64,000 bases of DNA from DATCMA01 sp036563645 (lineage in GTDB: Bacteria > Actinomycetota > Actinomycetes > Mycobacteriales > Micromonosporaceae). The stretch is taken from contig DATCMA010000054.1 of assembly GCA_036563645.1 (NCBI GenBank), forward strand, positions 129,332 to 193,331. The letters run 5' to 3'. A program made the translations under genes and the position numbers. Positions 35,587 to 45,800 of the stretch are shown piece by piece (position 1 is the stretch's first letter; each line of letters opens with the position of its first letter). The notes below the pieces were generated by a model. That model saw nothing but the letters and a program-made list of their open reading frames with translations. It searched no databases and was not told the origin of the DNA.

Positions 35587-36569
35587 GGTCGCTCCTTTGT
35601 GGTCAAGACGATCTTTCCGAGAGCGCTTCTCGACATCACCGTGGCCAGCGCGGACGCCGCCTGGGCGAGCGGGAACCGCCGGTCGATGTGCGGGCGGAGG
35701 CGACCCGCGGCGTACCACTCGAGCAGCCGGGACATGTTCTCGGCGTTGGCCGCCGGGTGGCGCTGGGCCCAGTCGCCCCACAGGACGCCGAGCAGGTCAC
35801 CTTCCTTGAGCAGCAGCCGGTTCATCCCGACGCGGGGAATCTCACCCGAGGCGTACCCCACGGTGAGATAGCGCCCACCCCAAGCGAGCGCGCGCAGCGC
35901 GACCCGGGCGGCCGGGCCGCCCACCGGGTCGTACACCACGTCCACGCCGGAATCCCCGGTGAGCTCCGCCAGCCGGGCCCCGAGATCCTGCGTGCGATAG
36001 TCGATGAGCTCATCGGCCCCGTGCTCGGCGCACAGCCGCAGCTTCTCGGGGCTGGACGCGGCGGCCAGCACGCGGGCACCCAGCGCCTTGCCGATCTGCA
36101 CGGCGGTCAAGCCGACCCCGCCGGCGGCGCCGAGCACCAAGAGCGTCTCGCCGGGGCGCAGCCGGGCCCGGTCGACGAGCGCGTGGTAGGAGGTGCCGTA
36201 GACGACGGGGAAGACCGCGGCGTGGACGACGTCCATGCCGTCGGGAATGCGGTGGACCCGCGTGGCGGGGACGGCGACCTGCTCGGCGTAGCCACCGAGA
36301 CCGCAGAAGGCCATGACCCGGTCGCCGACAGCGAGGTCAACCACACCGTCGCCCACCGCGCGCACGACGCCCGCCACCTCGCAACCGGGGATGAATGGCA
36401 GCTCCGGTTTGGTCTGGTAGGTCCCGGCGACCATCAAGCCATCGGGAAAGTTGACCCCGGCGGCCTGGACGTCCACCACGACGTGCCCGGGGTGGGCGAC
36501 CGGGTCCGGCACCTCGGCCTCGACGAGCTTGTCGGGGCCGCCCAGCTCGCGGCAGAGCATCGCCTTCAC
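35583..36569 (-). CDS. NADPH:quinone oxidoreductase-like MDR (zinc-free)
   Basis: 328 aa from GTG 36569 with a GGGGG site. MLCRELGGPDKLV start, FIPGCEVAGVV, GTSYHALVDRARLRPGETLLVLGAAGGVGLTAVQ (nucleotide site) and EHGADELIDYRTQDL. It lacks the four-Cys zinc lobe, so it belongs to the QOR/enoyl reductase-like branch. Wedged by 4-bp overlaps between echA20 and the ACAD10/11-type gene. It could reduce an enone in a ring intermediate; the exact reaction is unknown. Confidence 0.82.
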   Translation of the reverse strand: MKAMLCRELGGPDKLVEAEVPDPVAHPGHVVVDVQAAGVNFPDGLMVAGTYQTKPELPFIPGCEVAGVVRAVGDGVVDLAVGDRVMAFCGLGGYAEQVAVPATRVHRIPDGMDVVHAAVFPVVYGTSYHALVDRARLRPGETLLVLGAAGGVGLTAVQIGKALGARVLAAASSPEKLRLCAEHGADELIDYRTQDLGARLAELTGDSGVDVVYDPVGGPAARVALRALAWGGRYLTVGYASGEIPRVGMNRLLLKEGDLLGVLWGDWAQRHPAANAENMSRLLEWYAAGRLRPHIDRRFPLAQAASALATVMSRSALGKIVLTTKERP

Positions 36570-37360
36570 GACGTCCCCCGCTCCGCCGTGGCGGGCTTGC
36601 CGAACTCGTCGCGGATGCGCTTGGCGACTCCGGCGAGGTTGAGCTCGAAGGTGAAGCCTTGCTCGAACCGGTAGCTGCGGTTGACGTCCCACAGGTCGAT
36701 GCCGTTGAGCGACGCCTTCGCCGCGCGGATCACCGTCGGATCCTTCGCCGCGATCTCCCGCGCGAGGTCGAACGCGGCGGCGCGAAGCTGGTCCGCCGGC
36801 ACCACCGTGTGCACCGAGCCGTACGCGTGCAGCTCCGCGGCGGTCGCGGTAGCGGCGGTGTAGACCATCGCCCGCATCCGGTGCTGCGGCACCAGCCGGG
36901 CGAGGTGGGTGGCGGCCCCCAGCGCCCCACGGTCCACTTCGGGCAGACCGAACCTGGCGTCCTCCGCCGCGACGATGATGTCCGCGTTGCCGACGAGCCC
37001 GATGCCGCCGCCCAGGCAGTAGCCGTGGACGGCCGCGATGACCGGCACGGGGCATTCGTAGACGGCTTTGAAGGCGGCGTAGCAGCCGCGGTTGGCGCCG
37101 AGCAGCGCGGAGAATCCCTCGTCGCGCTGCATCTCCTTGATGTCCACGCCGGCGTTGAAGCCGCGCCCCTCGGCGCGCAGCACCACGACGCGGACGGCCT
37201 CGTTGGCTCCCGCGGCGGTGAGCGCGTCGGCGAGGGCGAACCACCCGGCCACCGGCAGCGCGTTGACCGGGGGATTGTCCATCACGATCTCGGCGATGCC
37301 GTCGTCGTGGACGGTCAGGGTGACGATCTGCCGCTCGTTCTCGGCTTGCTCACGCGACAT
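36566..37360 (-). CDS. echA20: Ring-D-opening crotonase EchA20
   Basis: 264 aa. The central block is nearly identical in pattern to mycobacterial EchA20 as I recall it: PPVNA.P..WF.LADA.TAAGAN, LRAEGRGFNAGVDIKEMQR.EGF, ANRGC.AAF.AVYEC, GGGIGLVGN.D and EQGFTFELNLAGVA. EchA20 hydrolyses the D ring of HIEC-CoA, giving the COCHEA-CoA substrate of IpdAB. It overlaps the MaoC-like gene by 11 bp and the quinone oxidoreductase gene by 4 bp, inside the big minus-strand operon. Confidence 0.9.
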   Translation of the reverse strand: MSREQAENERQIVTLTVHDDGIAEIVMDNPPVNALPVAGWFALADALTAAGANEAVRVVVLRAEGRGFNAGVDIKEMQRDEGFSALLGANRGCYAAFKAVYECPVPVIAAVHGYCLGGGIGLVGNADIIVAAEDARFGLPEVDRGALGAATHLARLVPQHRMRAMVYTAATATAAELHAYGSVHTVVPADQLRAAAFDLAREIAAKDPTVIRAAKASLNGIDLWDVNRSYRFEQGFTFELNLAGVAKRIRDEFGKPATAERGTS

Positions 37361-37781
37361 GCGCGGCCTCCTTGTCAGGGCTGGGCTCGGGTACCACGAA
37401 CGTCGCCCACGCGGTGACCGCGACCCCTCCGGTCTGCCGGCGGCAGGTCAGTTCGACATCCACCCGGCGCTCGCCGTCCTGGTCGTACTCCCGCAGGACG
37501 GTTCCCTCGCAGGTGAGGGTGTCGCCGGGCCAGACCTGTTCCTTGAAGCGGACGCGGAACAGGCGGACGTTCTCCGCGCCGAGCCAGTCGGTGGCGTACG
37601 TGCTGAGCAGCCCGGCCTGCCACATGCCCACCGAGAACGGCGTGGGGAAGCCGGCCGCCCGCGCGAACTCCTCGTCGTGGTGGATGGGGTTCATGTCGCC
37701 GGACGCGCCCTGGTATCGGACGAAGTCGGTGCGGGTCACCGGTCCGACGACCCAGGGCGGGGGTGGGGGTGGAACGCTCAT
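37350..37781 (-). CDS. MaoC-like hydratase subunit
   Basis: 143 aa from ATG 37781. Single hotdog domain with the hydratase-2 motif ASGDMNPIHHDEEFARAAGF (catalytic Asp and His). Actinobacteria often make two-subunit (R)-specific hydratases from a MaoC-like chain plus an FAS1-like chain; the next gene upstream supplies the second kind. It would hydrate an enoyl-CoA made by one of the nearby ACADs. Confidence 0.83.
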   Translation of the reverse strand: MSVPPPPPPWVVGPVTRTDFVRYQGASGDMNPIHHDEEFARAAGFPTPFSVGMWQAGLLSTYATDWLGAENVRLFRVRFKEQVWPGDTLTCEGTVLREYDQDGERRVDVELTCRRQTGGVAVTAWATFVVPEPSPDKEAAHVA

Positions 37782-37800
37782 GCCATCGCCTCCCGCTCGC

Positions 37801-38262
37801 TCACGACCGCTCCGTGGGCTGCTCATCCGTCGGCGGTTTCGCGGTTTCGACGCCGGTCAACTTCGCTTGTGCGACGAGCCGGCCGGTCTCGTCGCGAAAT
37901 TCGGTGACCATGACCGCGAAGGTCAGCTCGCCGCCCCGCCGCCCCTGCTTGGTGTAGATCTCGCTGATGTACGACTGACACCGCAGGCGCGTTCCGGCCC
38001 GCGGGGGCGGGCCGAAGAAGGTGTACTCCTGCTCGGCGTGCAGGCCGCGTTTCTGGTCGAGCTCGACCGCGGGCCATGGGTCGGCGTCGCCTTCTTGCCA
38101 AAAGAACGTCGTGGTCAAGAACGTCGGCGGAATGACGGGGCGTTCGCCGAAGTACGCGGGATTCGTCGAGCGAATCGCCCGGGCGAATTCGCGAATCTTC
38201 CCGCGCTCGATGTCCATCTCGAACGGCGCGCCCCGAGTGCCGACGGCGTGGTGGTTGACCAT
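37801..38262 (-). CDS. FAS1-like dehydratase/hydratase partner subunit
   Basis: 153 aa. Hotdog protein of the FAS1-like dehydratase type: EMDIERGKIREFARAI, NPAYF, IPPTFLTT, GLHAEQEYTFFGPPPRAG and a middle ISEIYTKQGRRGG strand. It lacks the D..P.H catalytic motif, consistent with being the structural half of a heteromeric hydratase with the adjacent MaoC-like chain (19-bp gap). Confidence 0.8.
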   Translation of the reverse strand: MVNHHAVGTRGAPFEMDIERGKIREFARAIRSTNPAYFGERPVIPPTFLTTTFFWQEGDADPWPAVELDQKRGLHAEQEYTFFGPPPRAGTRLRCQSYISEIYTKQGRRGGELTFAVMVTEFRDETGRLVAQAKLTGVETAKPPTDEQPTERS

Positions 38263-38278
38263 GGCTGCTCCTGGTGAC

Positions 38279-39067
38279 TCAGGGGTGCTGACTGCTGACG
38301 GAGACGACCTCGCCGGTCATGTACGAGGAGTAGTCGCTGGCCAGGAAGACGATGACGTTGGCGACTTCCCACGGCTGGGCGGCGCGGCCGAACGCCTCTC
38401 GGCTGGCGAGCTCCGCGAGGAGCTCCTCGCTGGTGACTTTGGCCAAGTGGGGGTGGATGGCGATGCTCGGCGCCACCGCGTTGATTCGGATGCCGTACTG
38501 GGCGACGTCCATCGCCGCGCACCGCGTGAAGGCCATGACACCGGCCTTGGCCGCCGCGTAGTGGGCCTGCCCGGCCTGGGCCCGCCAGCCCAGCACCGAG
38601 GCGTTGTTGACGATGACGCCTCGCCGCCGGGGAACCATGTGCCGCAGCGCGCTGCGGGTCGCCTTGAAGGTGGAGGTCAGGGTGACCGCGAGCACGGTGT
38701 CCCACTGCTCATCGGTCATCTCCAGCACGCTGGCCGTGCCGCCGAGCCCGGCGTTGTTGATAAGGACGTCGATGCCGCCGTACTCGGCGACGGCGGCATC
38801 CATGAGGTGGTCGATCTGCTGCTGGTCGGTGACGTCGCAGGGGATCGCCAGGGGGCGGACGCCGGTCAGCTCGGCGATGCGGTCGGCGGCCTCCGCGAGG
38901 CGGCGCTCGTGGCGGTCGCTGATGACGACCCGGGCGCCCTCCTCAGCGCAGCGGCGCGCGGTGGCGAACCCGATGCCGGTGCCGGCGGCGGCGGTGACCA
39001 CCACGGTGCGGTCGGCGAGCAGGTTGTGCGGGGGGCCCGCCCAGTCGGCTACGGGGGATTCAGACAC
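38279..39067 (-). CDS. SDR of the C/D-ring operon (Rv3549c-like position)
   Basis: 262 aa, GTG start overlapping the upstream SDR by 8 bp. VTAAAGTGIGFATARRCAEEG, NNAGLGG, Ser with YAAAK, and a C terminus SDYSSYMTGEVVSV. The M. tuberculosis region also carries two adjacent SDR genes (Rv3548c, about 304 aa; Rv3549c, about 259 aa) next to echA20, matching this pair in size and order. Likely a hydroxyacyl-CoA or ring-hydroxyl dehydrogenase; the reaction is not assigned. Confidence 0.82.
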   Translation of the reverse strand: MSESPVADWAGPPHNLLADRTVVVTAAAGTGIGFATARRCAEEGARVVISDRHERRLAEAADRIAELTGVRPLAIPCDVTDQQQIDHLMDAAVAEYGGIDVLINNAGLGGTASVLEMTDEQWDTVLAVTLTSTFKATRSALRHMVPRRRGVIVNNASVLGWRAQAGQAHYAAAKAGVMAFTRCAAMDVAQYGIRINAVAPSIAIHPHLAKVTSEELLAELASREAFGRAAQPWEVANVIVFLASDYSSYMTGEVVSVSSQHP

Positions 39068-39935
39068 GGGAACGCAACTCCTTGTCCAACTCCGCGACGG
39101 TCCACCGGGCGCCCCGGTCGACGCTCCAGCCGTAGCTCCACCCCACGAACTGCCGGATCTCGCCTCCCTTGGCGTAGAAGACCGCGCCGTTGGCCGGGCA
39201 GTCCTCGGTGAGCAGCCAGGCCACGAGCGGGGAGACGTTGCCGGGGTGGTAGACGTCGAAGCTGTTGGGGTCGCTCGGCGGCGCCATCTGGTCGCCGATC
39301 CCGGGCAGGTCCTGGGTCATGCGCGTGCGCGCCACCGGAGTGATCGCGTTGACCCGGACGCCGTATCGGCTGAGTTCCTGCGCCAGGATCACCGTGAGTG
39401 CGGCGACGCCGGCCTTGGCCGCGCCGTAGTTGGTTTGCCCAACCGCGCCGATCAGCCCCGAGGTGGAGGAGACGTTGACGACCGCGGCCTTCGGCTGCCG
39501 GCCGGCTTTGGCCTCGGCGCGCCAGTACTCGGCGAAGACTCGGGTCGGCGCGAAGGCGCCCCGCAGATGGACTCGAATGACCGCGTCCCAGTCCTCCTCG
39601 GACATGTTGACGAACATCCGGTCGCGGAGAATGCCGGCGTTGTTGACCAGTCCGTGCACCGCGCCGAACTCCCGGAGCGCCACATCGAGCAGCTCGCGAG
39701 CGCCGTCGAGGGTGGTGATGTCAGCCGAACTGGCGACTGCGCGGCCGCCGGCCGCTGTGATTTCCTCGACGACTGCCTCGGCCACCGCCGGGTCGGCACC
39801 GCGGCCGGAGAGGTCGGCGCCGACGTCGTTGACCACGACGCTGGCGCCCTCGGCGGCGGCGAGGAGAGCGTGCTCACGGCCCAGTCCGCGGCCGGCACCG
39901 GTGATGACGACCACCCGGCCACGCAGTGCGGACAT
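39060..39935 (-). CDS. SDR of the C/D-ring operon (Rv3548c-like position)
   Basis: 291 aa from ATG 39935 (GGAGG 8 nt upstream; the in-frame TTG at 39950 falls in the operator and is rejected). TGAGRGLGREHALLAA, VVNDVGADLSGRG, NNAGILRDRMFVNMSEEDW and YGAAK; C-terminal extension with VGWSYGWSVDRGARW. This is the hydroxysteroid-dehydrogenase-4-like SDR group. It resembles the 24847 SDR and could share or swap its IpdF-type role. First gene of the 11-gene operon. Confidence 0.82.
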   Translation of the reverse strand: MSALRGRVVVITGAGRGLGREHALLAAAEGASVVVNDVGADLSGRGADPAVAEAVVEEITAAGGRAVASSADITTLDGARELLDVALREFGAVHGLVNNAGILRDRMFVNMSEEDWDAVIRVHLRGAFAPTRVFAEYWRAEAKAGRQPKAAVVNVSSTSGLIGAVGQTNYGAAKAGVAALTVILAQELSRYGVRVNAITPVARTRMTQDLPGIGDQMAPPSDPNSFDVYHPGNVSPLVAWLLTEDCPANGAVFYAKGGEIRQFVGWSYGWSVDRGARWTVAELDKELRSRV

Positions 39936-39949
39936 GGGGAATACCTCCA

Positions 39950-39963
39950 ATCAAGCGCTTGTT
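39950..39963. promoter_or_regulatory. KstR2-type operator of the 11-gene operon
   Basis: ATCAAGCGCTTGTT begins 15 bp before the first start codon and abuts its ribosome site. No other promoter-sized gap occurs in the next 9.7 kb (39935 to 30201), so this one site could control all eleven genes. Confidence 0.82.
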
Positions 39964-40032
39964 TGGTGAGGCTACTGGGTGGTGACCCACCCGTCAACGG
40001 CGCTGCTCATAGACCGAGGCGGCGCTGCGGCC

Positions 40033-41124
40033 TCACCCGCTGAGCCGCCGCACCACCTCAGCCGCCTCAGCCATGATTCGGTCGATCAGCTCCTGGACAC
40101 TGGGGAGATCGTCGATGAGTCCGACGACCTGGCCGGTCGCCATCAGGCCGACGTCGGTCCGCCCGTCGAGCAGCGCGGCGCGGTACAGCATGGGCGCGTT
40201 CGCCGCCATGATCACCTGACTCCAGCTCAGCTCGCGGCTCTTGCGCATGGCCAGCCCTTCGCGGACCATGTCGGACCACGGTGTACCGGAGACGCGGTGG
40301 AAGGCGATCGCGTTGCGCACCGCCCGCAGGAGGCGGCCCACGCCCGAGGTCCGTTCGAGCTTCTCGGCGATGCCGGTGCGCAGCACCCGCTGGGGGATCC
40401 CGTCGATCTCCCGGGTCACCACCGTGTCGTCGACGCTCTTAGACAGGTAGACCTGCTTGACCGAGAGGGCGACCGGGGACTCCTGCGTCAACAGGAATCG
40501 GGTGCCCATGGCGATGCCGGACGCTCCGTAGGCGAGCGCGGCGACCAGGCCCCGGCCGTCGAAGAACCCACCCGCGCCGATCACCGGGATGTCCACCGCG
40601 TCGACCACCTGCGGCAGCAGCAGGCTGGTCGGGACGCCGCCGGTGTGGCCGCCGCCCTCGCCCCCCTGGACGATGACCGCGTCGACACCCCACGCGGCGA
40701 CCTTCTCCGCGTGCCGGCGGGCTCCGATCGAGGAGACCACCACCAGCCCGCCGTCCTTGCACCGGGCGATGAGGTCCTGCCGCGGCGCCAGCGCGAACGA
40801 CGCCACCCGGACGCCAGCGCGGATGAGCAGGTCGATGCGGCGCTCGACGTCGGGCTGGTCGGCGCGGATATTGACCCCAAACGGGCGATCCGTGCGGGCC
40901 TGCACCGCCTCAATCGCGGCGGCGAGCTCCTCATAGGACAGCAACCCGGCCGAGAGGATGCCCAAACCCCCGGCGTTCGCGGTGGCGGCGGTGAGGGTCG
41001 GGTCGGAGACGTAGCCCATGCCGGTCTGCACGATGGGGTAGCGCACCCCGAACAGGTCGCAGATCCGGGTGCGCAGCGCGGGCGGGGTCGGCGGTGGGCT
41101 GTCGGTCACCTCCGCGGTGCTCAC
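40033..41124 (-). CDS. ipdC: Nitronate monooxygenase-fold flavoprotein IpdC
   Basis: 363 aa from GTG 41124 with GGGAGGTGG upstream. FMN-binding TIM barrel of the NMO/2-nitropropane dioxygenase superfamily: VRYPIVQTGMGYVSDPTLTAA, GGLGILSAGLLSYEEL, GEGGGHTGGVPTSLLLPQV and GAGGFFDGRGLVAALAYGASGIAMGTRFL. In M. tuberculosis the same fold next to ipdAB is IpdC (Rv3553), which desaturates a hydrindane-CoA intermediate before EchA20 acts. It overlaps ipdB by 4 bp, the conserved ipdA-ipdB-ipdC order. Confidence 0.88.
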   Translation of the reverse strand: MSTAEVTDSPPPTPPALRTRICDLFGVRYPIVQTGMGYVSDPTLTAATANAGGLGILSAGLLSYEELAAAIEAVQARTDRPFGVNIRADQPDVERRIDLLIRAGVRVASFALAPRQDLIARCKDGGLVVVSSIGARRHAEKVAAWGVDAVIVQGGEGGGHTGGVPTSLLLPQVVDAVDIPVIGAGGFFDGRGLVAALAYGASGIAMGTRFLLTQESPVALSVKQVYLSKSVDDTVVTREIDGIPQRVLRTGIAEKLERTSGVGRLLRAVRNAIAFHRVSGTPWSDMVREGLAMRKSRELSWSQVIMAANAPMLYRAALLDGRTDVGLMATGQVVGLIDDLPSVQELIDRIMAEAAEVVRRLSG

Positions 41125-41912
41125 CCGGCCACCTCCCGGTCGCGCAAGCCGCGGGGGTCGAGCACCTCGCGAATCAGCCGCAGCTCCTCCGGGGTGGGCA
41201 GGCGGGTCTGCGGCACCTCGCCGTCGACGTCCAGCGGGAAGCCGGTGGCGGCTTGCACCTCCTCGACGGTGACTCCCGGGTGGACGGAGGCGAGACGCAG
41301 GGTGCCGTGCTCGGGGTGGAAGTCGAACACGGCGAGGTTCGTGACGACGCGGCGCAGGTCGTGGTACCGGCTGGCGCCGGGACCGGCCTGCGCGGCCCGG
41401 TCGTTGCCCACCCCCGAGACCATGTCGACTTTGGGCACGAACACGCGGGTGCTGTGCTTGGGCACCCAGTAGCTGGTCGGGTGGCACACGCTGTTTCCGG
41501 GCGCGCCGCGCACCCCGAGGAGCTGCACCGTGGGGCGCCGGTAGTCGCCGATCGCCGAGATGTTGGTGTTGCCGTACCGGTCCACCTGGCTCGGGATCAT
41601 CATGACGTGGCGCTTGCCGTGCCACACCAGGTCGAAGACCGTGCGGAACGGCGCCCACGCCTCGATGGCGCCGGTGGCGCGCTCGCCGACCGGCCACGCC
41701 CCGCGCACCAGGTACGCCTCGCCATCGGAGATCATCAAATCGGGAGCGAAGGTCTGGCGGGCGAGTCGGACGCCGATGGTCGGGATGATGCCGAAGGCGC
41801 TGGCGAGCACCTCACCGTTGTCCCGGAAGGCTTCGGCGCAGGCCACCACGCACACCTCGGCGCGGGTGGGGGGAGCGTCGACGACGCTGGTCGCTGGGTT
41901 CGCCGTGGTCAC
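41121..41912 (-). CDS. ipdB: COCHEA-CoA hydrolase beta subunit IpdB
   Basis: 263 aa from GTG 41912. CoA-transferase family-I beta-like: RAEVCVVACAEAFRDNGEVLASAFGIIPTIG, MISDGEAYLVRG, GNTNISAIGDYRRPTVQLLG and HPGVTVEEVQAATGFPLD. With IpdA it forms the heteromeric hydrolase that opens the last steroid ring (C ring) of COCHEA-CoA, despite the transferase fold. 4-bp overlaps on both sides. Confidence 0.88.
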   Translation of the reverse strand: MTTANPATSVVDAPPTRAEVCVVACAEAFRDNGEVLASAFGIIPTIGVRLARQTFAPDLMISDGEAYLVRGAWPVGERATGAIEAWAPFRTVFDLVWHGKRHVMMIPSQVDRYGNTNISAIGDYRRPTVQLLGVRGAPGNSVCHPTSYWVPKHSTRVFVPKVDMVSGVGNDRAAQAGPGASRYHDLRRVVTNLAVFDFHPEHGTLRLASVHPGVTVEEVQAATGFPLDVDGEVPQTRLPTPEELRLIREVLDPRGLRDREVAG

Positions 41913-42784
41913 GCCGTCACCTCCTGCCGACGCTCCGCACGACGGGCCGCGACCGCGGCCTGGTAGTCCTCCTCGCTGCCGGCGAGGTAGCGGTCCCAGA
42001 ACGCTTGCCAGGCCTCGGGACTGGCGGCGGAGGCGACGTACTCCCGCTGGAAGTCCTCGTCGCGGTCGTAGTCCGGGGCGCAGGAGGTGAAGTGGGCGCC
42101 GTTGGGAGCCTCCACCACCCCGGTGATCATCAGGCGGTTGATGCGCAGCGTGGCGGGGTGCGCGTTCGCGGTCAACTCCGAGGTCGGGACGATCTTCTCG
42201 CAGGACATGTAGGCCTGTTCCGCCGCCATGCAGTACAGGTCGTCGAAGTAGGGATCCGGGCCGAGGAACTGCCCATTGCCGTAGATGTCGGCCCGGTTCA
42301 TGTGGATGAGCGCGACGTCGAGGTGCAGCGCCGGCACGGCCAACACCTCGTCCCCGCCGTACGGGTCGGCGACGGTCCGCAGGTGCGGGTTGTGGGTCAT
42401 GACATCCGAGCCGAGGCCGGCGCGGGTGGGCAGGAAGGGGAGCTTGAGCCCGGCGGCGTACAGGGCCCACTGCAACATGCCCTCGTCGTACTCGACGACT
42501 TCGATCGCGCCCGCCTGCCGTGCGGCCCGGAAGTGGGGGTCTAAGGGGATCGAGTCGAGCGAGACGAAGCCGAAGATGAGTTTGCGGACCTTGCCGGCGG
42601 CGCACAGGAGCCCGACGTCCGCCCCGCCGTAGGAGACGATGGTGAGATCTCGCAGGTCGGAACGGAGGATTTCACGGATCAGCGCCATCGGTTTCCGTCG
42701 GGATCCCCACCCGCCGATGCCAATGGTCATCCCAGACCTCAGCCGGCTGACCACCTCCTGAGCCGTCATCCGTTTATCGCCCAT
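41909..42784 (-). CDS. ipdA: COCHEA-CoA hydrolase alpha subunit IpdA
   Basis: 291 aa from ATG 42784 (GGGAG, 6-7 nt spacing; a longer frame would start inside the operator). LRSGMTIGIGGWGSRRKPMA, SYGGADVGLLCAAGKVRK, GFVSLDS, DEGML (region of the catalytic glutamate reported for the mycobacterial enzyme), PYFDDLYCMAAEQAYMS and VVEAPNGAHFT..APDY.RDE all match the mycobacterial IpdA pattern, and the length is nearly the same (292 aa). First gene of ipdABC, behind its own KstR2 site. Confidence 0.9.
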   Translation of the reverse strand: MGDKRMTAQEVVSRLRSGMTIGIGGWGSRRKPMALIREILRSDLRDLTIVSYGGADVGLLCAAGKVRKLIFGFVSLDSIPLDPHFRAARQAGAIEVVEYDEGMLQWALYAAGLKLPFLPTRAGLGSDVMTHNPHLRTVADPYGGDEVLAVPALHLDVALIHMNRADIYGNGQFLGPDPYFDDLYCMAAEQAYMSCEKIVPTSELTANAHPATLRINRLMITGVVEAPNGAHFTSCAPDYDRDEDFQREYVASAASPEAWQAFWDRYLAGSEEDYQAAVAARRAERRQEVTA

Positions 42785-42815
42785 GCTGTGCTCCCACGTC
42801 GATGTGCGATGGTGT

Positions 42816-42829
42816 AGCAAGCGCTTGGT
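42816..42829. promoter_or_regulatory. KstR2-type operator of ipdABC
   Basis: AGCAAGCGCTTGGT, 31 bp upstream of the ipdA ATG. Confidence 0.82.
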
Positions 42830-45800
42830 TGGTAGCCTAACAGTGATGTTTCGGGCGTCAATACCACGTGTCGGGAGTGATTACGGCGGGTTGATGGGGC
42901 GGGCGGCGCTGGTGCCGTGAACCAAACTCCGCTTGTTTGACGATCGGCGATCCCTGTCGTGTCAGGAGTGCACCGTGAGTGACCCCGCCGCTCGAATGGA
43001 CCGACTTCCGCGAGCCTGCCGGAGAGCTGGACGAGCTGGCGGGAATTCTGGGGCGAGGCGCTGCCGCCGGCGGTGGGGTGAGGGCGGCGCCGTGACGGGC
43101 GCGGGGCGCCGTGACGGTCACTGGGTGATGGTCCATCCCCCGTCGATGGGCAGCAGGACCCCGTTGAGGTAGCTGGCGAGCGGAGAGAGCAGGAACAGGA
43201 TGGGGTAGGCGATCTCGTCGGGCGTGGCCATGCGCCCCAGCGGGATGCGCCCCAGCACTCGCTGTCCCACCTCGCTAGTGGCGAAGCCCGCCAAGCGCGG
43301 GGTGTCCGTCATCCCGGGGGCGACCGCGTTGCTGCGAACCCCGCGGTACGTGGCGAGGTGGCGGGTGTAGCCGGCGATCGCCGCCTTCGCCGCGCAGTAC
43401 CAGTCCGAGGCGGTGCCGACGCGGTTGCCAGCAACGGAGGAGACGTTGACCAGGGCCGCGTCCGACGGCACGCCCCCGGCAAGCCACGTCTCGGTCACCA
43501 ACCGGACACTGCCGATCGCCATCCGCAGCGCCTCCCCGAAGTCGAGGTCGAGTGAGGACGGCGGACCGGCGTTGTTGACCAGGTAGCGGACGTCGCCGAG
43601 CTCGCGGGCCCGGGTGATCGCGGCCGCGACGTCGGCGGGGTTTGCGACGTCGGCGGTGATTGCTTCGGCGCGTCCGCCGGCCCGCGCGATGCGCTGGCAG
43701 GTCTCGGCCGCCTTGTCGGGATCGATGTCGACCGCGGCGACGGTGAGACCCATCTCGGCCGCCCTCGTCGCGACCGCCCGGCCGATGCCGCTGCCCGCGC
43801 CGGTCACCAGCACGACGTCGCCGGGAGTGAAGCCAAACTGCGCGACGGCCATCGACACCTCCTCGGCAATGTAGCAAGCGCTTGGTCACGTTAGAGGTCG
43901 CGTCCCGGGCCGTCAACCCCGGCCACGCTGGTCCGGCGACGAACGCGCAGCCCCACGCTGAGGGCGCAGAGACCGGCGAGCGCGCCGTACCCGACGAACG
44001 CCCACCGCACGCCGAGGAGCTGCACCACGCCGCCGAGGCCGAGTCCGCCGAAGGGGAGCAGACCACCCCAGCAGATGAAGTAGACGCTCAACACGCGACC
44101 GCGGTGCGCGTCGTCGATCACGTACTGGAGGACCGTGTTGAGCGACGACATGATCGACAGCGTGAGCCCGCTGCCGAGGACCACCAACGCGGCGAGCACG
44201 GGGAAGGACGGCACCACACCGAGGGCCGCCACCACCGCGCCGAGCAGGACGAGCTGCGCCACCGGCCCGGCCAGGCTCGTGTGCGGGCCACGCCGGGCAC
44301 CCCGCCACGCCACCGTGAGCCCGCCGAGCATCGCGCCGACCCCGGTGAGGGTGGCCAGGGTGGCGAAGGCCGCCTCCCCGTCGTCGGCGACGCGCGCGGC
44401 GAGCAACGGCAACTGCGCCTGGTAGGCCGACCCGAAGATCGAGGTCGCCGCGACGAGGCAGAGCGCGGCCAAGGCGGGAGGCCGCTGGCGGACGTGGGCG
44501 ATGCCGGTGGCCAGTTGCCGCCACACCGTCTCCCGCGCCGCAGCGCGCCGTGGGGTGGGGGGTACGAGCGCGAGCAGCCGCCGCGCGACCGCCGCGGCGA
44601 GCACCGAGATGGCCACGTACGCGCCGAATGCGCTCGTTGGGCCGCTGGTCACCAGCAGGGGGCCGACGAGCGCGGGAGCGACGATCCGCGCCATGTTGAG
44701 GCCCGCGGATTGCAGCGGCACCGCGTTGGAGAGGTCCTCCGGCGGCACCACGGTGGCGATGAGGGCGTGGCTCGCCGGCGAGGTCACGGTGATGACGCAG
44801 CCGGCCAAGAAGCTGAGGAGGAGCACCGTCCACATCGGCATGGCCGCTACCGCGGACAAGGCGGTGGTCACGACGGCGATCAGGGACGCGGCGAGCTGCA
44901 CCGCGAGGAGCAGCCGCCCGCGGTCTACCCGGTCCGTGAGCACGCCCGCGGGGAGGGAGAACAGCAGATAGGGGGTGAAGCTGCAGAAGTAGAGGAGGCC
45001 GAGGGCGAGCGCGTCGTTGCCGGTGCGGGCGGCGACCTCCCACTGGAACGCGACAGAGGAGACCCAGAAGCCGAGCTGGCAGAGGATGACGGCCGCCCAC
45101 AGGAGCCGGAACGGTGGATGGCGCAGCGCGCGAAACACCGCTACCCATCCGTGGGACGCGACCCGCTACCGCTCCGTGGGGCGTGCGGCGAGGAAGCGCG
45201 CGGGGATCTCCCCACCGCCGTCGACGCGAAGCTCGGCGCCGTTGACGTAGCCCGCGAGCGGCGAGCTGAGCATCAGACACGCGTCCGCCACGTCGCTCGG
45301 TGTCGCCATGCGTTGGAGGGGGATGGTCGCGGCGACCGCCCGGATCCCCTCCTCGTCCCCGTAGTGCAGGTGCGCGAGTTCGGTGCGGACCAGGCCGACG
45401 GTGACCTGATTGACCCGGACGCGGGGGCCGAACTCCAGGGCCAGCGCCCGGGTCAGGGTGGTCAGGCCCGCCTTCGCCGCCGAGTACGCCGCGGTGCCGG
45501 GGGCGGGGTCGCGCCCGGCGACGCTGCCGATGTTGATAATCAGCCCGCCCTCGGGTTGCTCCTGCATGACGGCGTTGGCGCGTTGCGCGAGGAAGAACGG
45601 GGCGAGCAGATTCAGCGCGATCACCGCGCTGATGAATCGGGGCGAGGCGGTGGCCGCGTCGGCCATCGGCGATCCCCCCGCGTTGTTGACGAGGATGTCC
45701 AGCCGCCCGAACCGATCGACCGCGGCGTCGACCACCGCGGCGGCCTGCTCCGCCTGCCGCACGTCCGCTTGGATGAACTCCGCGCGCCTCCCGGCGCTGG